Part shown: piece after piece, positions 33,793 to 42,157 of the stretch
Numbering within the stretch: the stretch's first letter is position 1
Layout of the letters: each line of letters starts with the position of its first letter
Assembly: GCA_903893215.1 (NCBI GenBank)
Contig: CAITLJ010000084.1
Span: 1 to 64,000, forward strand
From: an uncultured Ferrovum sp.
GTDB lineage: Bacteria; Pseudomonadota; Gammaproteobacteria; Burkholderiales; Ferrovaceae
Direction of reading: 5' to 3'
Length of the DNA stretch: 64,000 bases
Made by a program: the position numbers and the translations under genes
Notes under the pieces: model-generated
Seen by the model: the letters and a program-made list of their open reading frames with translations, nothing else
Told to the model about the DNA's origin: nothing
Databases searched by the model: none

Positions 33793-36156
33793 TCAGGCAA
33801 CGCGCAGGGTAACGTCGGCCGCAGCGACCGGGGTTTGCGCTTCCTGACGGAAATCGATCGGGAAATCGTCCACACGGATGACAATGTCACGCAGCACGTT
33901 GCGGTGCTCGAGCACGGCGTATTCCTCGGCCGTGATCACGCCCTGATCGCGTGCAACCTGTGCGATATCGCGGACATTGGCACGCGGGTTGAGGCCGAAT
34001 ACACCCTGCTTCTGCGCCGCCCGCACCTTGCTTTCGATCTTCTCGGCAGCGATGGTGGCGTGCAGGCCGTCTTCCAGTGCGCGACCCTGCTCGTGGATCG
34101 ACTCGGGCAGGAACACCGAATTGGTCAGGCGCGCGCGCGCTGCCGACGGGTTGATCAGCAACCTGGCCACCTGGTAGCCCACGCTGTCCTTCGGTGCGGC
34201 GAGGCGATAACCGAACGGGAAGCCGACCAGTTTGAGCAGGGCTGCCAGCGGACGGCTCGGGTAGTTGGCAATAACGCCCTTGAAGGCTTCCTCGGCTTTC
34301 ACCAGGGCATCCTGCACGGCCCAATGTACCAGCGGCAGGTCTTCGGCCGGACGGCCTTGCGATTCGAAGCGCTTCAGCACGCAGGACGCAATGTACAGAT
34401 AGGCGAGGATGTCACCCAGACGGGCCGAAAGCTTCTCCTTGCGCTTCAGGTCACCGCCCATGCTCAGCATCGACAGGTCGGCTGCGAAGGCCAGACCTGC
34501 CGACAGACGCGACATCTGACGGAAATACGGACGCACTTCGGGGGCGCACTGATCCGGCGTGCCGGCAAATACGGAACCCGTCAGACCATGGAAGGCCGTG
34601 CGCACCATGTTCGACACGGTATATGCGATGTGCGCTGAAATGGCCTTGTCAAAACGCTTGAGGCCCTTGCCAGCATCCTTTTCCTGCGCCGCATGCATTT
34701 CTTCGAGCACATACGGATGGCAACGGATGGCGCCCTGACCGAACAGGATCAGGCTGCGGGTCAGGATGTTGGCACCTTCCACGGTGATGCCGATCGGGAT
34801 CTGCTGATAGGCACGCCCCAGGAAGTTGGCCGGCCCAAGGCAGATACCCTTGCCGCCGATGATGTCCATACCGTCATTGACCACCTTGCGCGCGATTTCG
34901 GTGCAATGGTATTTGGCGATGGCAGACACCACACTGGGCTTTTCGCCCAGATCGACCGAGCCCGCGGTGATCACCCGCACGGCTTCGCTCTGATAGGTAA
35001 GACCACCCATCCGCGCCAGCGCCTCCTCGACGCCTTCGAACTTGCCGACCGCCATCGAGAACTGGCTGCGGATCCGCGAATACGCACCCACGGCGCGGGT
35101 GGTGGCCTGCGCAGCGCCGGCATTGGACGACGGCAGCGAGATGGCGCGACCTGCGGCCAGGCACTCCATCAGCATGCGCCAGCCGTGGCCGGCCATCTTG
35201 GGACCACCGATGATAAATTCAAGCGGCATGAACACTTCGTTGCCCTGGGTCGGGCCGTTCATGAACATGGCGTTCAACGGGAAGTGGCGACGACCGATCT
35301 TCACGCCCGGATGTTCACGCGGAATCAGTGCGCAGGTGATGCCCACCTCTTTTTCGCCACCCAGCAACTGGTCCGGGTCAAACAGCTTGAAGGCCAGACC
35401 CAGCACGGTGGCCACCGGTGCCAGCGTGATGTAGCGCTTGTCCCAGGTGACGCGCATGCCCAGCACTTCGCGGCCCTGCCATTCGCCCTTGCAGACGATA
35501 CCGAAATCGGGGATGGCAGCGGCGTCCGAACCGGCCCACGGGCTGGTCAGCGCGAAGCAGGGAATGTCTTCACCACGGGCCAGACGCGGCAGGTAGTGGT
35601 TCTTCTGTTCATCAGTACCGTAATGCAGCAGCAGTTCTGCCGGCCCGAGCGAATTCGGCACCATGACCGCCACCGCCGAACTGGAGGCACGCGTGGACAG
35701 TTTGGTGATCACTTCGGAGTGGGCGATTGCCGAGAAGCCTTTGCCACCATAGCTCTTCGGGATAATCATGCCCAGGAAGCCCTTCGACTTGATGTAGTCC
35801 CATACGTGCGCGGGCATGTCGAAGTCGTGCTGGCTGATCTGCCAGTCATCGATCAGCGCGCACAGCTGGTTGGTTTCCACGTCGACAAACGACTGCTCTT
35901 CGGCGGTCAAGGTGGGTACCGGAATGGCGTTCAGGCGGTTCCAGTCAGGCTTGCCGCGAAACAGCTCACCTTCAAACCAGACGGTGCCGGCTTCCAGCGC
36001 GTCTTTTTCGGTTTGCGACATGGCCGGCAGAATGCGCTTGTAGACGCGGAACACCGGACCGGTGACCAGCGCACGGCGCAGCGGAGGCAGCAGCAACACG
36101 GCAGCCAGGCCGCCAAGCAGCAGGAGCAGTGCATTGAGAACGGGACTTGCAGACAT
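33793..36156 (-). CDS. fadE: FadE-type acyl-CoA dehydrogenase (with DUF1974 C-terminus)
   Basis: A 787-aa FAD-dependent dehydrogenase for the first step of beta-oxidation. An N-terminal hydrophobic segment (residues 6-24) suggests membrane attachment. The ACAD core follows: YGGKGFSAIAHSEVITKL, CFALTSPWAGSDAAA, the VRVTWDKRYITLAP-type region and GGKGICLG. The long C-terminal DUF1974 region is what separates FadE from short dehydrogenases. ATG at 36156 has GAGG 9 nt upstream; a start at 36183 would put the operator inside the gene. A PsrA-type operator overlaps the upstream region, so fatty-acid induction is likely. Confidence 0.94.
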   Translation of the reverse strand: MSASPVLNALLLLLGGLAAVLLLPPLRRALVTGPVFRVYKRILPAMSQTEKDALEAGTVWFEGELFRGKPDWNRLNAIPVPTLTAEEQSFVDVETNQLCALIDDWQISQHDFDMPAHVWDYIKSKGFLGMIIPKSYGGKGFSAIAHSEVITKLSTRASSSAVAVMVPNSLGPAELLLHYGTDEQKNHYLPRLARGEDIPCFALTSPWAGSDAAAIPDFGIVCKGEWQGREVLGMRVTWDKRYITLAPVATVLGLAFKLFDPDQLLGGEKEVGITCALIPREHPGVKIGRRHFPLNAMFMNGPTQGNEVFMPLEFIIGGPKMAGHGWRMLMECLAAGRAISLPSSNAGAAQATTRAVGAYSRIRSQFSMAVGKFEGVEEALARMGGLTYQSEAVRVITAGSVDLGEKPSVVSAIAKYHCTEIARKVVNDGMDIIGGKGICLGPANFLGRAYQQIPIGITVEGANILTRSLILFGQGAIRCHPYVLEEMHAAQEKDAGKGLKRFDKAISAHIAYTVSNMVRTAFHGLTGSVFAGTPDQCAPEVRPYFRQMSRLSAGLAFAADLSMLSMGGDLKRKEKLSARLGDILAYLYIASCVLKRFESQGRPAEDLPLVHWAVQDALVKAEEAFKGVIANYPSRPLAALLKLVGFPFGYRLAAPKDSVGYQVARLLINPSAARARLTNSVFLPESIHEQGRALEDGLHATIAAEKIESKVRAAQKQGVFGLNPRANVRDIAQVARDQGVITAEEYAVLEHRNVLRDIVIRVDDFPIDFRQEAQTPVAAADVTLRVA

Positions 36157-36182
36157 GGTGGGTTCCTCGCGGAGTGGTTTCA

Positions 36183-36200
36183 TTCAAACGATCGTTTGAA
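36183..36200. promoter_or_regulatory. PsrA-type operator upstream of fadE
   Basis: TTCAAACGATCGTTTGAA is a perfect 18-bp palindrome matching the published PsrA box CAAAC-N4-GTTTG. It lies 27 nt before the chosen fadE ATG, consistent with repression of that operon. Confidence 0.85.
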
Positions 36201-36236
36201 GTGTCGGCCAAGGTGCGTGGCCTGTCAAGCTGGGAA

Positions 36237-36260
36237 ATGCCCCCCCGGGCAGGGGGGCAT
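36237..36260. terminator. GC-rich hairpin downstream of the PsrA-like repressor gene
   Basis: ATGCCCCCC (36237-36245) pairs with GGGGGGCAT (36252-36260) across a 6-nt loop. It lies 70 nt past the repressor stop on the minus strand and upstream of fadE. There is no real U-tract, so its role as a terminator is tentative. Confidence 0.4.
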
Positions 36261-36329
36261 CGGCAAACCGTCATCTCGCGGCCTGTGCTGGCCAGGGCCA
36301 CTTGCCGCGCAGCGGCGCGGATAGCAGAA

Positions 36330-37088
36330 TCAGGCTACGGCGGCATCGTCAGCATCGTCCAGATCTGCTGCCTCCAGGTCGGCCATCGACAAGCCCAGGC
36401 CAAACCCGCCGAGCGGTTGCAGATCACCTTCCGGAATCGCGGCACGCATGCCGCCAACCAGAAAGCTGTAAAGGCGCGGCCACAGGCGGCGCGCCTGTTC
36501 GATCGGCAGTTCATCGCTGTCGAACTGCACCGACACCTGCAGGAAATCGCTGCCGGCCAGTGCATAGGCCGTGGCACCCAGCATGAACTGAAACCGCCAG
36601 GCCACCTCCTGCCGTGGAACTTCGGGCAGGGCATTGATGAAGGCCTGCTTGTAACGCTCCACCACTTCCCGGTATTCCTCGGCCAGCAGCGCGCGGATAA
36701 AGCCGTTCGGCGAAGTGAAGCTGCGGCCAATCAGCTTGAGGAACACCTCGCCCCCGAGTTCGCGGTTGGACCCCATGCCGATCAGGGTGCCAAAAAATGC
36801 CTCCACGATCTTGTGCGGGCGGGGTGGCCGACCATCGGCGCTGGCTTCGAGCTCGTCGAGCACACGCATGCGCTCCTCGTTCAACCAGTCCAGCCGGCGT
36901 TTGAGCACCGCCTCCATCAAGGCTTCCTTGCCACCAAAGTGGTAATTCACTGCCGCCAGGTTGACCTTTGCCTCGCCGGTGATCATGCGCAGCGAGGTGC
37001 CGTCATAACCGTGTTTGACGAACAGGCGCTCGGCCACATCAAGGATGCGGTTACGGGTGGTGGCGACGGGCTGGGTAATCACTGCCAT
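36330..37088 (-). CDS. PsrA-like TetR repressor of fatty acid degradation
   Basis: About 252 aa. The HTH region RILDVAERLFVKHGYDGTSLRMITGEAKVNLAAVNYHFGGKEALMEAVLKR closely follows PsrA of pseudomonads, in which ITSKAGVNLAAVNYHFGSK is diagnostic. A helical acyl-ligand domain and an acidic C-terminus follow. PsrA repressors release DNA on binding long-chain acyl ligands. The matching operators upstream of itself, fadE and fadD support this role and autoregulation. Start at ATG 37088 (or 37100). Located directly upstream of fadE in the same direction. Confidence 0.87.
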   Translation of the reverse strand: MAVITQPVATTRNRILDVAERLFVKHGYDGTSLRMITGEAKVNLAAVNYHFGGKEALMEAVLKRRLDWLNEERMRVLDELEASADGRPPRPHKIVEAFFGTLIGMGSNRELGGEVFLKLIGRSFTSPNGFIRALLAEEYREVVERYKQAFINALPEVPRQEVAWRFQFMLGATAYALAGSDFLQVSVQFDSDELPIEQARRLWPRLYSFLVGGMRAAIPEGDLQPLGGFGLGLSMADLEAADLDDADDAAVA

Positions 37089-37103
37089 GGCGGTAAACAT
37101 CTT

Positions 37104-37121
37104 TTCAAATGAACGTTTGAA
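37104..37121. promoter_or_regulatory. PsrA-type operator upstream of the repressor gene
   Basis: TTCAAATGAACGTTTGAA has the same outer arms as the fadE operator with one core mismatch (CAAAT in place of CAAAC). It ends 15 nt before the chosen start of the repressor, so binding should block its own expression. Confidence 0.75.
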
Positions 37122-37247
37122 TAATACATCGTCCCATCCCGTACGCCAATCCAATCAGCGCGCTGAACGGGGGTCAGTTCGCCGATCAGACACCACCGGC
37201 ACCAGCGCCCTTGCCTTGAAAACCGGTGACTGCGTTACCATCGCCAA

Positions 37248-38234
37248 ATGAATACCGCCGACCTGTTTCCCGTATCGCTCGCCGAACTTGGCAGCGCCCT
37301 GCTGCTTGGCGGGATCAGTGCCGCCCTCCTGCTGCGGGTGCGGCGCGACGAGCGGCACAGCCTGCTGCTGAGCCTGCTGCTGGTCCTCACCGGCCTGCTG
37401 GTGATGGCCGGCGGCAGCCTGATCGCGCTTAAGATGGCCGCCCCCATGCTGGGGGCCGGGCTGCGCGAGGGCGGTCTGCTGCTGTTCGGTATCGGGATCC
37501 TGCGTGTCAGCGGTCAGTCCCTGTTCCAGTTCGTGCTGATGCCCTTCGGCATTCCGCGCATCGTCGAAGACCTGGTCGTGCTCGGCGCGTATCTGGGATG
37601 GACGCTGGTGCGACTGCGTGATGGCGGCATGGAAATATCACAGCTGCTCACCACTTCGGCGGTGATCACCGCCGTGCTGGCGTTCTCGCTGCAAGACACG
37701 CTAGGCAACCTTTTGGGCGGCCTTGCCCTCGAGTTCGATGATGCGTTCAACCTGGGCGACTGGATCAAGGTGGATGATGTGGCCGGGCGGATCGTCGAGA
37801 TCCGCTGGCGTTCCACGTCGGTGGAAACGCGCAATGGCGAAACCGTGGTGATCCCGAACAGCGTGCTGATCCGCAGCCGTATTTCGGTGGTCGGCAAACG
37901 CTCTGACCAGCCGCTGCAATGGCGCCGCTGGATCTGGTTTCATGTGGACTACTCGGTCGATCCGACCCGGGTGATCGGACTGGCTGAACAGGCGATCCGC
38001 ACCGCCGGCATCGCCCATGTATCGGACAATCCGCCGGCCAGTTGCCTGTTCATGGACTTCGATCAGAGCAGTGCACGCTTTGCCTTGCGCTACTGGCTGC
38101 AGAGGCTCGACCTGGACGACAGCACCGATTCGGTGGTGCGCTGCGCGCTTCATGCCGCACTCACCGAAGCGGGCATCGCTCTGGCCGTGCCACGACAGAC
38201 CATCGACGTCAGGCAGGCGTTGCCAGCTGTGTAG
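37248..38234 (+). CDS. Small-conductance MscS-family mechanosensitive channel
   Basis: A 328-aa protein with three to four N-terminal hydrophobic spans (within residues 10-130). The MscS domain has the pore helix SAVITAVLAFSLQDTLGNLLGGLAL, the beta domain DDAFNLGDWIKVDDVAGRIVEIRWRSTSVET and VVIPNSVLI, then the alpha/beta C-terminal domain. It differs from the longer mscS gene at 13.4-14.7 kb and is not a recent duplicate. It is divergent from the PsrA-like gene and convergent with the thiolase. Confidence 0.9.
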   Translation: MNTADLFPVSLAELGSALLLGGISAALLLRVRRDERHSLLLSLLLVLTGLLVMAGGSLIALKMAAPMLGAGLREGGLLLFGIGILRVSGQSLFQFVLMPFGIPRIVEDLVVLGAYLGWTLVRLRDGGMEISQLLTTSAVITAVLAFSLQDTLGNLLGGLALEFDDAFNLGDWIKVDDVAGRIVEIRWRSTSVETRNGETVVIPNSVLIRSRISVVGKRSDQPLQWRRWIWFHVDYSVDPTRVIGLAEQAIRTAGIAHVSDNPPASCLFMDFDQSSARFALRYWLQRLDLDDSTDSVVRCALHAALTEAGIALAVPRQTIDVRQALPAV

Positions 38235-38327
38235 GCAGATCGGTCAATGTCTCGGCCCGCTGGTGCGGGTGCGGTTGCGGGTGCGCCAGGGTGTCGAACC
38301 ATCCATCGACACCCCCCGGCGCCAGCG

Positions 38328-39521
38328 TCAGACCTTCTCGAACGCCCCTGCAGCACCCATGCCGGTGCCAATACACATGGTGACCATGCCCTTGGTGGCT
38401 TCGCCACGCTGCATGGCGGCCATCAGTGTGGCGACGCGGATCGCCCCGGTGGCGCCCAGCGGGTGCCCCAGCGCAATGGCACCGCCCTGCGGATTGATCC
38501 TGGCCGGATCCAGCTCGAGCGTGCGCTGCACGGCCAGCGCCTGCGCGGCGAAGGCTTCGTTCAGCTCGATCCAGTCCAGGTCGTCCTTGTGCCAGCCGGC
38601 GGCCTGGAGCGCGCGCGGAATGGCTTCGATCGGGCCGATACCCATGATTTCTGGCGGCACGCCGGCCACACTGTAACTGGCCACACGCGCAATCGGCGTG
38701 ACACCGAAGCGCTTCAGTGCCGCTTCCGACATCAGCAACACCGCGCCGGCGCCATCCGACATCTGCGAGCTGTTGCCGGCAGTCACGCTGCCGCGTGCGG
38801 CAAATACCGGGCGCAATTTGGTCAGCCCCTCGATGCTCGAGTCAGCGCGCGGACCTTCGTCATCGGCCACCACGCGCTCCAGCACGCGCACCGTGCCATT
38901 GGCACCCGGCACGTGCGTGTGCGTGGTGAACGGCGCAATCTCGTCACGGAACTTGCCGGCCGCAATCGCGGCCGAGGCGCGCTGATGCGAAGCTTGCGCA
39001 AAGGCATCCTGATCGTCACGGGTCACCTTCCACTGCTGCGCCACTTTCTCGGCGGTCAGTCCCATGCCGAACGCAATCGCGTAGTGGTCGGCGTCGTTAA
39101 ACACAGCCGGGTTCGGGCTGGGCTTGTTGCCCATCATCTGGGTCATGCAGCTCATGCTTTCGGTACCGGCCCCGATCATCACATCGGCCTCGCCCAGGCG
39201 GATGCGCATGGCAGCATCCGCCACGGCCTGCACGCCTGACGAACAGAAGCGGTTGATGGTGTAAGCCGGTACCGACTGGGGCAGGCCCGCCAGCAGGGTG
39301 GCAATCCGTGCCACGTTCATGCCCTGCTCGGCTTCAGGCATCGCGCAGCCCACGATCACGTCGCCGATGGCTGCGGGATCCACCTGCGGCACCTTGGCCA
39401 TCAGGGCACGCAAGGCATGCGCCAGCAAGTCGTCAGGACGGGTGGACCGAAACTGACCGTTACGCTTGGCCACCGGCGTACGCACGGCGGCTACGATGTA
39501 GGCTTCCTGAATCTGTTTCAT
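38328..39521 (-). CDS. fadA: Acetyl-CoA acyltransferase (3-ketoacyl-CoA thiolase)
   Basis: A 397-aa thiolase releasing acetyl-CoA in the last step of beta-oxidation. The nucleophile Cys93 is in NRFCSSGVQAV. His353 lies in GHPLGATGA and Cys383 in CIGTGMG, completing the active site. ATG at 39521 has AAGGAG upstream and gives the canonical length. It lies 73 nt after fadB in the same direction; the pair are the subunits or partners of the beta-oxidation complex. Confidence 0.95.
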   Translation of the reverse strand: MKQIQEAYIVAAVRTPVAKRNGQFRSTRPDDLLAHALRALMAKVPQVDPAAIGDVIVGCAMPEAEQGMNVARIATLLAGLPQSVPAYTINRFCSSGVQAVADAAMRIRLGEADVMIGAGTESMSCMTQMMGNKPSPNPAVFNDADHYAIAFGMGLTAEKVAQQWKVTRDDQDAFAQASHQRASAAIAAGKFRDEIAPFTTHTHVPGANGTVRVLERVVADDEGPRADSSIEGLTKLRPVFAARGSVTAGNSSQMSDGAGAVLLMSEAALKRFGVTPIARVASYSVAGVPPEIMGIGPIEAIPRALQAAGWHKDDLDWIELNEAFAAQALAVQRTLELDPARINPQGGAIALGHPLGATGAIRVATLMAAMQRGEATKGMVTMCIGTGMGAAGAFEKV

Positions 39522-39594
39522 CAATGTCTCCTTGGGGCGGGCGGCGCGCACCCGGGCTGCGTCGCATCCGCCGGAATATGAACGGGGAACGCGC

Positions 39595-42006
39595 TCAGTT
39601 GCGCAGTGGCTTGCCGGTTTCCAGCATGTGCGCAATGCGCTGCTGGGTAGGTTCCTGACGCAGCAGGTCAACGAACAACGCACGCTCCACATCGAGAATC
39701 CACTGCTCATCCACGCGGCTGCCCGATTCCACCTCGCCGCCACACAGGGCCACGGCACCGGCACGCGCCACCTTGTAGTCATAGGCGGAAATCATGCCGC
39801 CCTCGCGCATGTTCATCAGCATCATTTCGCAGGCAGCGATGCCATTGCGACCTGCCACCACGATGTCGCGTCCTGGCAGTGGCGGACGGGTACCCGCCTC
39901 GGCCATTGCACGGGCACGACGGATGCCGGCGTAAAGGAGTTCATGCGGATTGAACACCACATCATCGCTGGCCTTGCCATAACCCATGGCAATGGCCTGA
40001 TGCGCGCTTTTTGACACGGTGGCCATGGCCACCTGCTGAAATACGTTCTGGATAAACGGAAACACATCGCCACCGGGCGTGCCGGCGGCAAGTTCATGCG
40101 CCCGCACGGCAAGGTATTTGCAGCCGGCACCGGCCGGAATCAGGCCAACACCGGCTTCAACCAGACCCACATAGCTTTCCAGGGCAAACACCCGATGCTG
40201 GGCATGCATGACGAATTCGCAGCCACCACCCAGCGCCAGCCCGGAGACGGCGGCCACGGTCGGAACCTGCGCGTAGCGCAGGGTCTGCGAGGCCAGCTGG
40301 AACTTGGCGATCATGGCGTCGAGCTGATCGAATGCGCCTGCCTTGCACCCTTCCAGAACTTCTTTCAGGTTGGCACCCACCGCGAAGGGGGCTTCATGCC
40401 AGACCACCACGCCGTCAAGATCCTGCTCGGCGCGCGCGATCCCCTCGATGAGGCCTTCCAGCACCGCTGCACTGGCGCTGTGCATCTTGCTCTTGAACGA
40501 CAGGATGCCGATGCGGGCATCCACTTCGGGCAACACCCACAGCCGCACGCCGTCGCGCGCATCGCCGTTTTCCCAAAGGGTGGTGCCGCGCGAGGCGCTG
40601 GCTTCACCGAGCAGGCGCTCGGGTTGCAACTGGCGGTCATAAACCGGCAAAGCCGACCGCGGCTGATACACGGCCGTCTTCGGGGCGTAGGAACCGGCTG
40701 GCGTATGAGCGGCTTCGATCGTGCCCACCCATTCAGGCAGCGCCACTTTGGCCATGGCACGACCAGCGGCGATGTCTTCACTGATCCAGCTGGCAACAGT
40801 CTTCCAGCCAGCCGCTTGCCAGGTTTCAAACGGTCCCATGCTCCAGCCAAAACCCCAGCGCAGGCCACAGTCGATTTCCTGCGTGGTGTCAGCGATCGTG
40901 CTGAGGTGATAAGCGCAGTAGTGGAAAATGTCGCGGAAGATCGCCCACAGGAACTGGCCCTGCGGATGGGTGCTGGCGCGCAGCGCTGCGAATTTTTCCG
41001 CCGGATTGCGGATCGCCAGGATGGCGGCCACTTCGTCGGCCACCGTACCAGTGGACGGACGATAGTCCTGCGCCTTGAGGTCGAGCACCTGGATTTCCTT
41101 GCCCACCTTGCGGAACACGCCTGCCTTGGTCTTTTGGCCCAGCGCGCCCTTCTCGACCAGCGCAGTCAGCCAGGCCGGCTTGCCAAAGTGCTCCTTCCAG
41201 GGGTCGGCATCCGGACCGTCCGACAGGGTGGTCTGCATGGTGTTGATCACGTGCCCCAGGGTATCCAGACCGACCACGTCCGCAGTGCGATAGGTGGCGC
41301 TCTTGGCGCGCCCGATGCGCGGTCCGGTCAGTGCATCAACCTCGTCGAAGCCCAGACCGAACTGCACGGTGTGGTGCATCACTGCCAGCATCGAGAACAC
41401 ACCGACACGGTTGGCAATGAAGTTGGGGGTGTCCTTGGCGCGCAGCACGTTCTTGCCAAGGCGCGAGGTAAAGAAGGTCTCCAGCTGGTCGAGCAGCACG
41501 GCATTGGTGTAACGGGTGGGAATCAGTTCCACCAGCGACATGTAACGCGGCGGGTTGAAGAAATGCACGCCGCAAAAACGGTCGCGCATACCCTCCGGCA
41601 GATTTTCGGCCAGCGCGGTGATCGACAGGCCAGAGGTGTTCGAGGCAAAGATCGCGTGCGGGGCGATGTGCGGCGCCACTTTCAGGTACAGGTCGCGCTT
41701 CCAGTCCATGCGCTCGGCAATCGCCTCGATGATCAGGTCGCAACCCGCCAACCGGGCCAAATCGGTCTCGTAGTTGGCGGCGGTGATCGCGGAGATGCGT
41801 GCCGGATCGCTGAAAGGTGCCGGCTCGAGCTTCTTCAGCCCGGCGATCGCCTTGTCGATCAGGGCGTTCGGCTTGCCCTCCTTTGCCGGCAGGTCGAACA
41901 GCAGGACGGGTATGTCCGCATTGGCGCAATGTGCCGCAATCTGGGCACCCATCACGCCTGCGCCGAGCACGGCCACGCGTCGAACAATCAGTTTGCTAGG
42001 GTTCAT
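39595..42006 (-). CDS. fadB: Bifunctional 3-hydroxyacyl-CoA dehydrogenase / enoyl-CoA hydratase
   Basis: An 803-aa two-enzyme protein. The N-terminal half is the NAD-dependent dehydrogenase: Rossmann RRVAVLGAGVMGAQIAAHCAN, FASNTSGLSI and FFNPPRYMSLVELI with the catalytic His. The C-terminal third is a crotonase domain: VSGLALGGGCEFVMHAQHRVFALESYVGLVEAGVGLIPAGAG. Dehydrogenase first and hydratase last is the FadN-like order, the reverse of E. coli FadB. ATG at 42006 has GGGAGG 11 nt upstream. No PsrA-type box is visible before it. Confidence 0.94.
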   Translation of the reverse strand: MNPSKLIVRRVAVLGAGVMGAQIAAHCANADIPVLLFDLPAKEGKPNALIDKAIAGLKKLEPAPFSDPARISAITAANYETDLARLAGCDLIIEAIAERMDWKRDLYLKVAPHIAPHAIFASNTSGLSITALAENLPEGMRDRFCGVHFFNPPRYMSLVELIPTRYTNAVLLDQLETFFTSRLGKNVLRAKDTPNFIANRVGVFSMLAVMHHTVQFGLGFDEVDALTGPRIGRAKSATYRTADVVGLDTLGHVINTMQTTLSDGPDADPWKEHFGKPAWLTALVEKGALGQKTKAGVFRKVGKEIQVLDLKAQDYRPSTGTVADEVAAILAIRNPAEKFAALRASTHPQGQFLWAIFRDIFHYCAYHLSTIADTTQEIDCGLRWGFGWSMGPFETWQAAGWKTVASWISEDIAAGRAMAKVALPEWVGTIEAAHTPAGSYAPKTAVYQPRSALPVYDRQLQPERLLGEASASRGTTLWENGDARDGVRLWVLPEVDARIGILSFKSKMHSASAAVLEGLIEGIARAEQDLDGVVVWHEAPFAVGANLKEVLEGCKAGAFDQLDAMIAKFQLASQTLRYAQVPTVAAVSGLALGGGCEFVMHAQHRVFALESYVGLVEAGVGLIPAGAGCKYLAVRAHELAAGTPGGDVFPFIQNVFQQVAMATVSKSAHQAIAMGYGKASDDVVFNPHELLYAGIRRARAMAEAGTRPPLPGRDIVVAGRNGIAACEMMLMNMREGGMISAYDYKVARAGAVALCGGEVESGSRVDEQWILDVERALFVDLLRQEPTQQRIAHMLETGKPLRN

Positions 42007-42059
42007 CTGTACCCGTCCTCCCACGGTTATTGATCTGGGGCCGGCACGCAGTCCGACCG

Positions 42060-42073
42060 AGTCTGCGCAGACT
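42060..42073. promoter_or_regulatory. 14-bp palindrome upstream of fadB
   Basis: AGTCTGCGCAGACT is a perfect inverted repeat 54-67 nt upstream of the fadB ATG, in the 151-nt gap after the MalT-type regulator. It could be an operator, for example for that regulator, but there is no supporting second site. Confidence 0.4.
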
Positions 42074-42157
42074 ATGCCAGCAGAAGCGCCCTGACTTCCA
42101 CCCGGATGGGGAGTCGGCCCACTGGCACCCTGTCCTCTGGCCACCCGACAGCGGGAC

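Noticed and set aside
34693-36324. A 543-codon plus-strand open frame
   Set aside because: Antisense to fadE; no motifs and typical shadow composition.
40096-42033. A 645-codon plus-strand open frame
   Set aside because: Antisense to fadB, which has intact dehydrogenase and hydratase motifs. No protein family is seen in the reverse frame.
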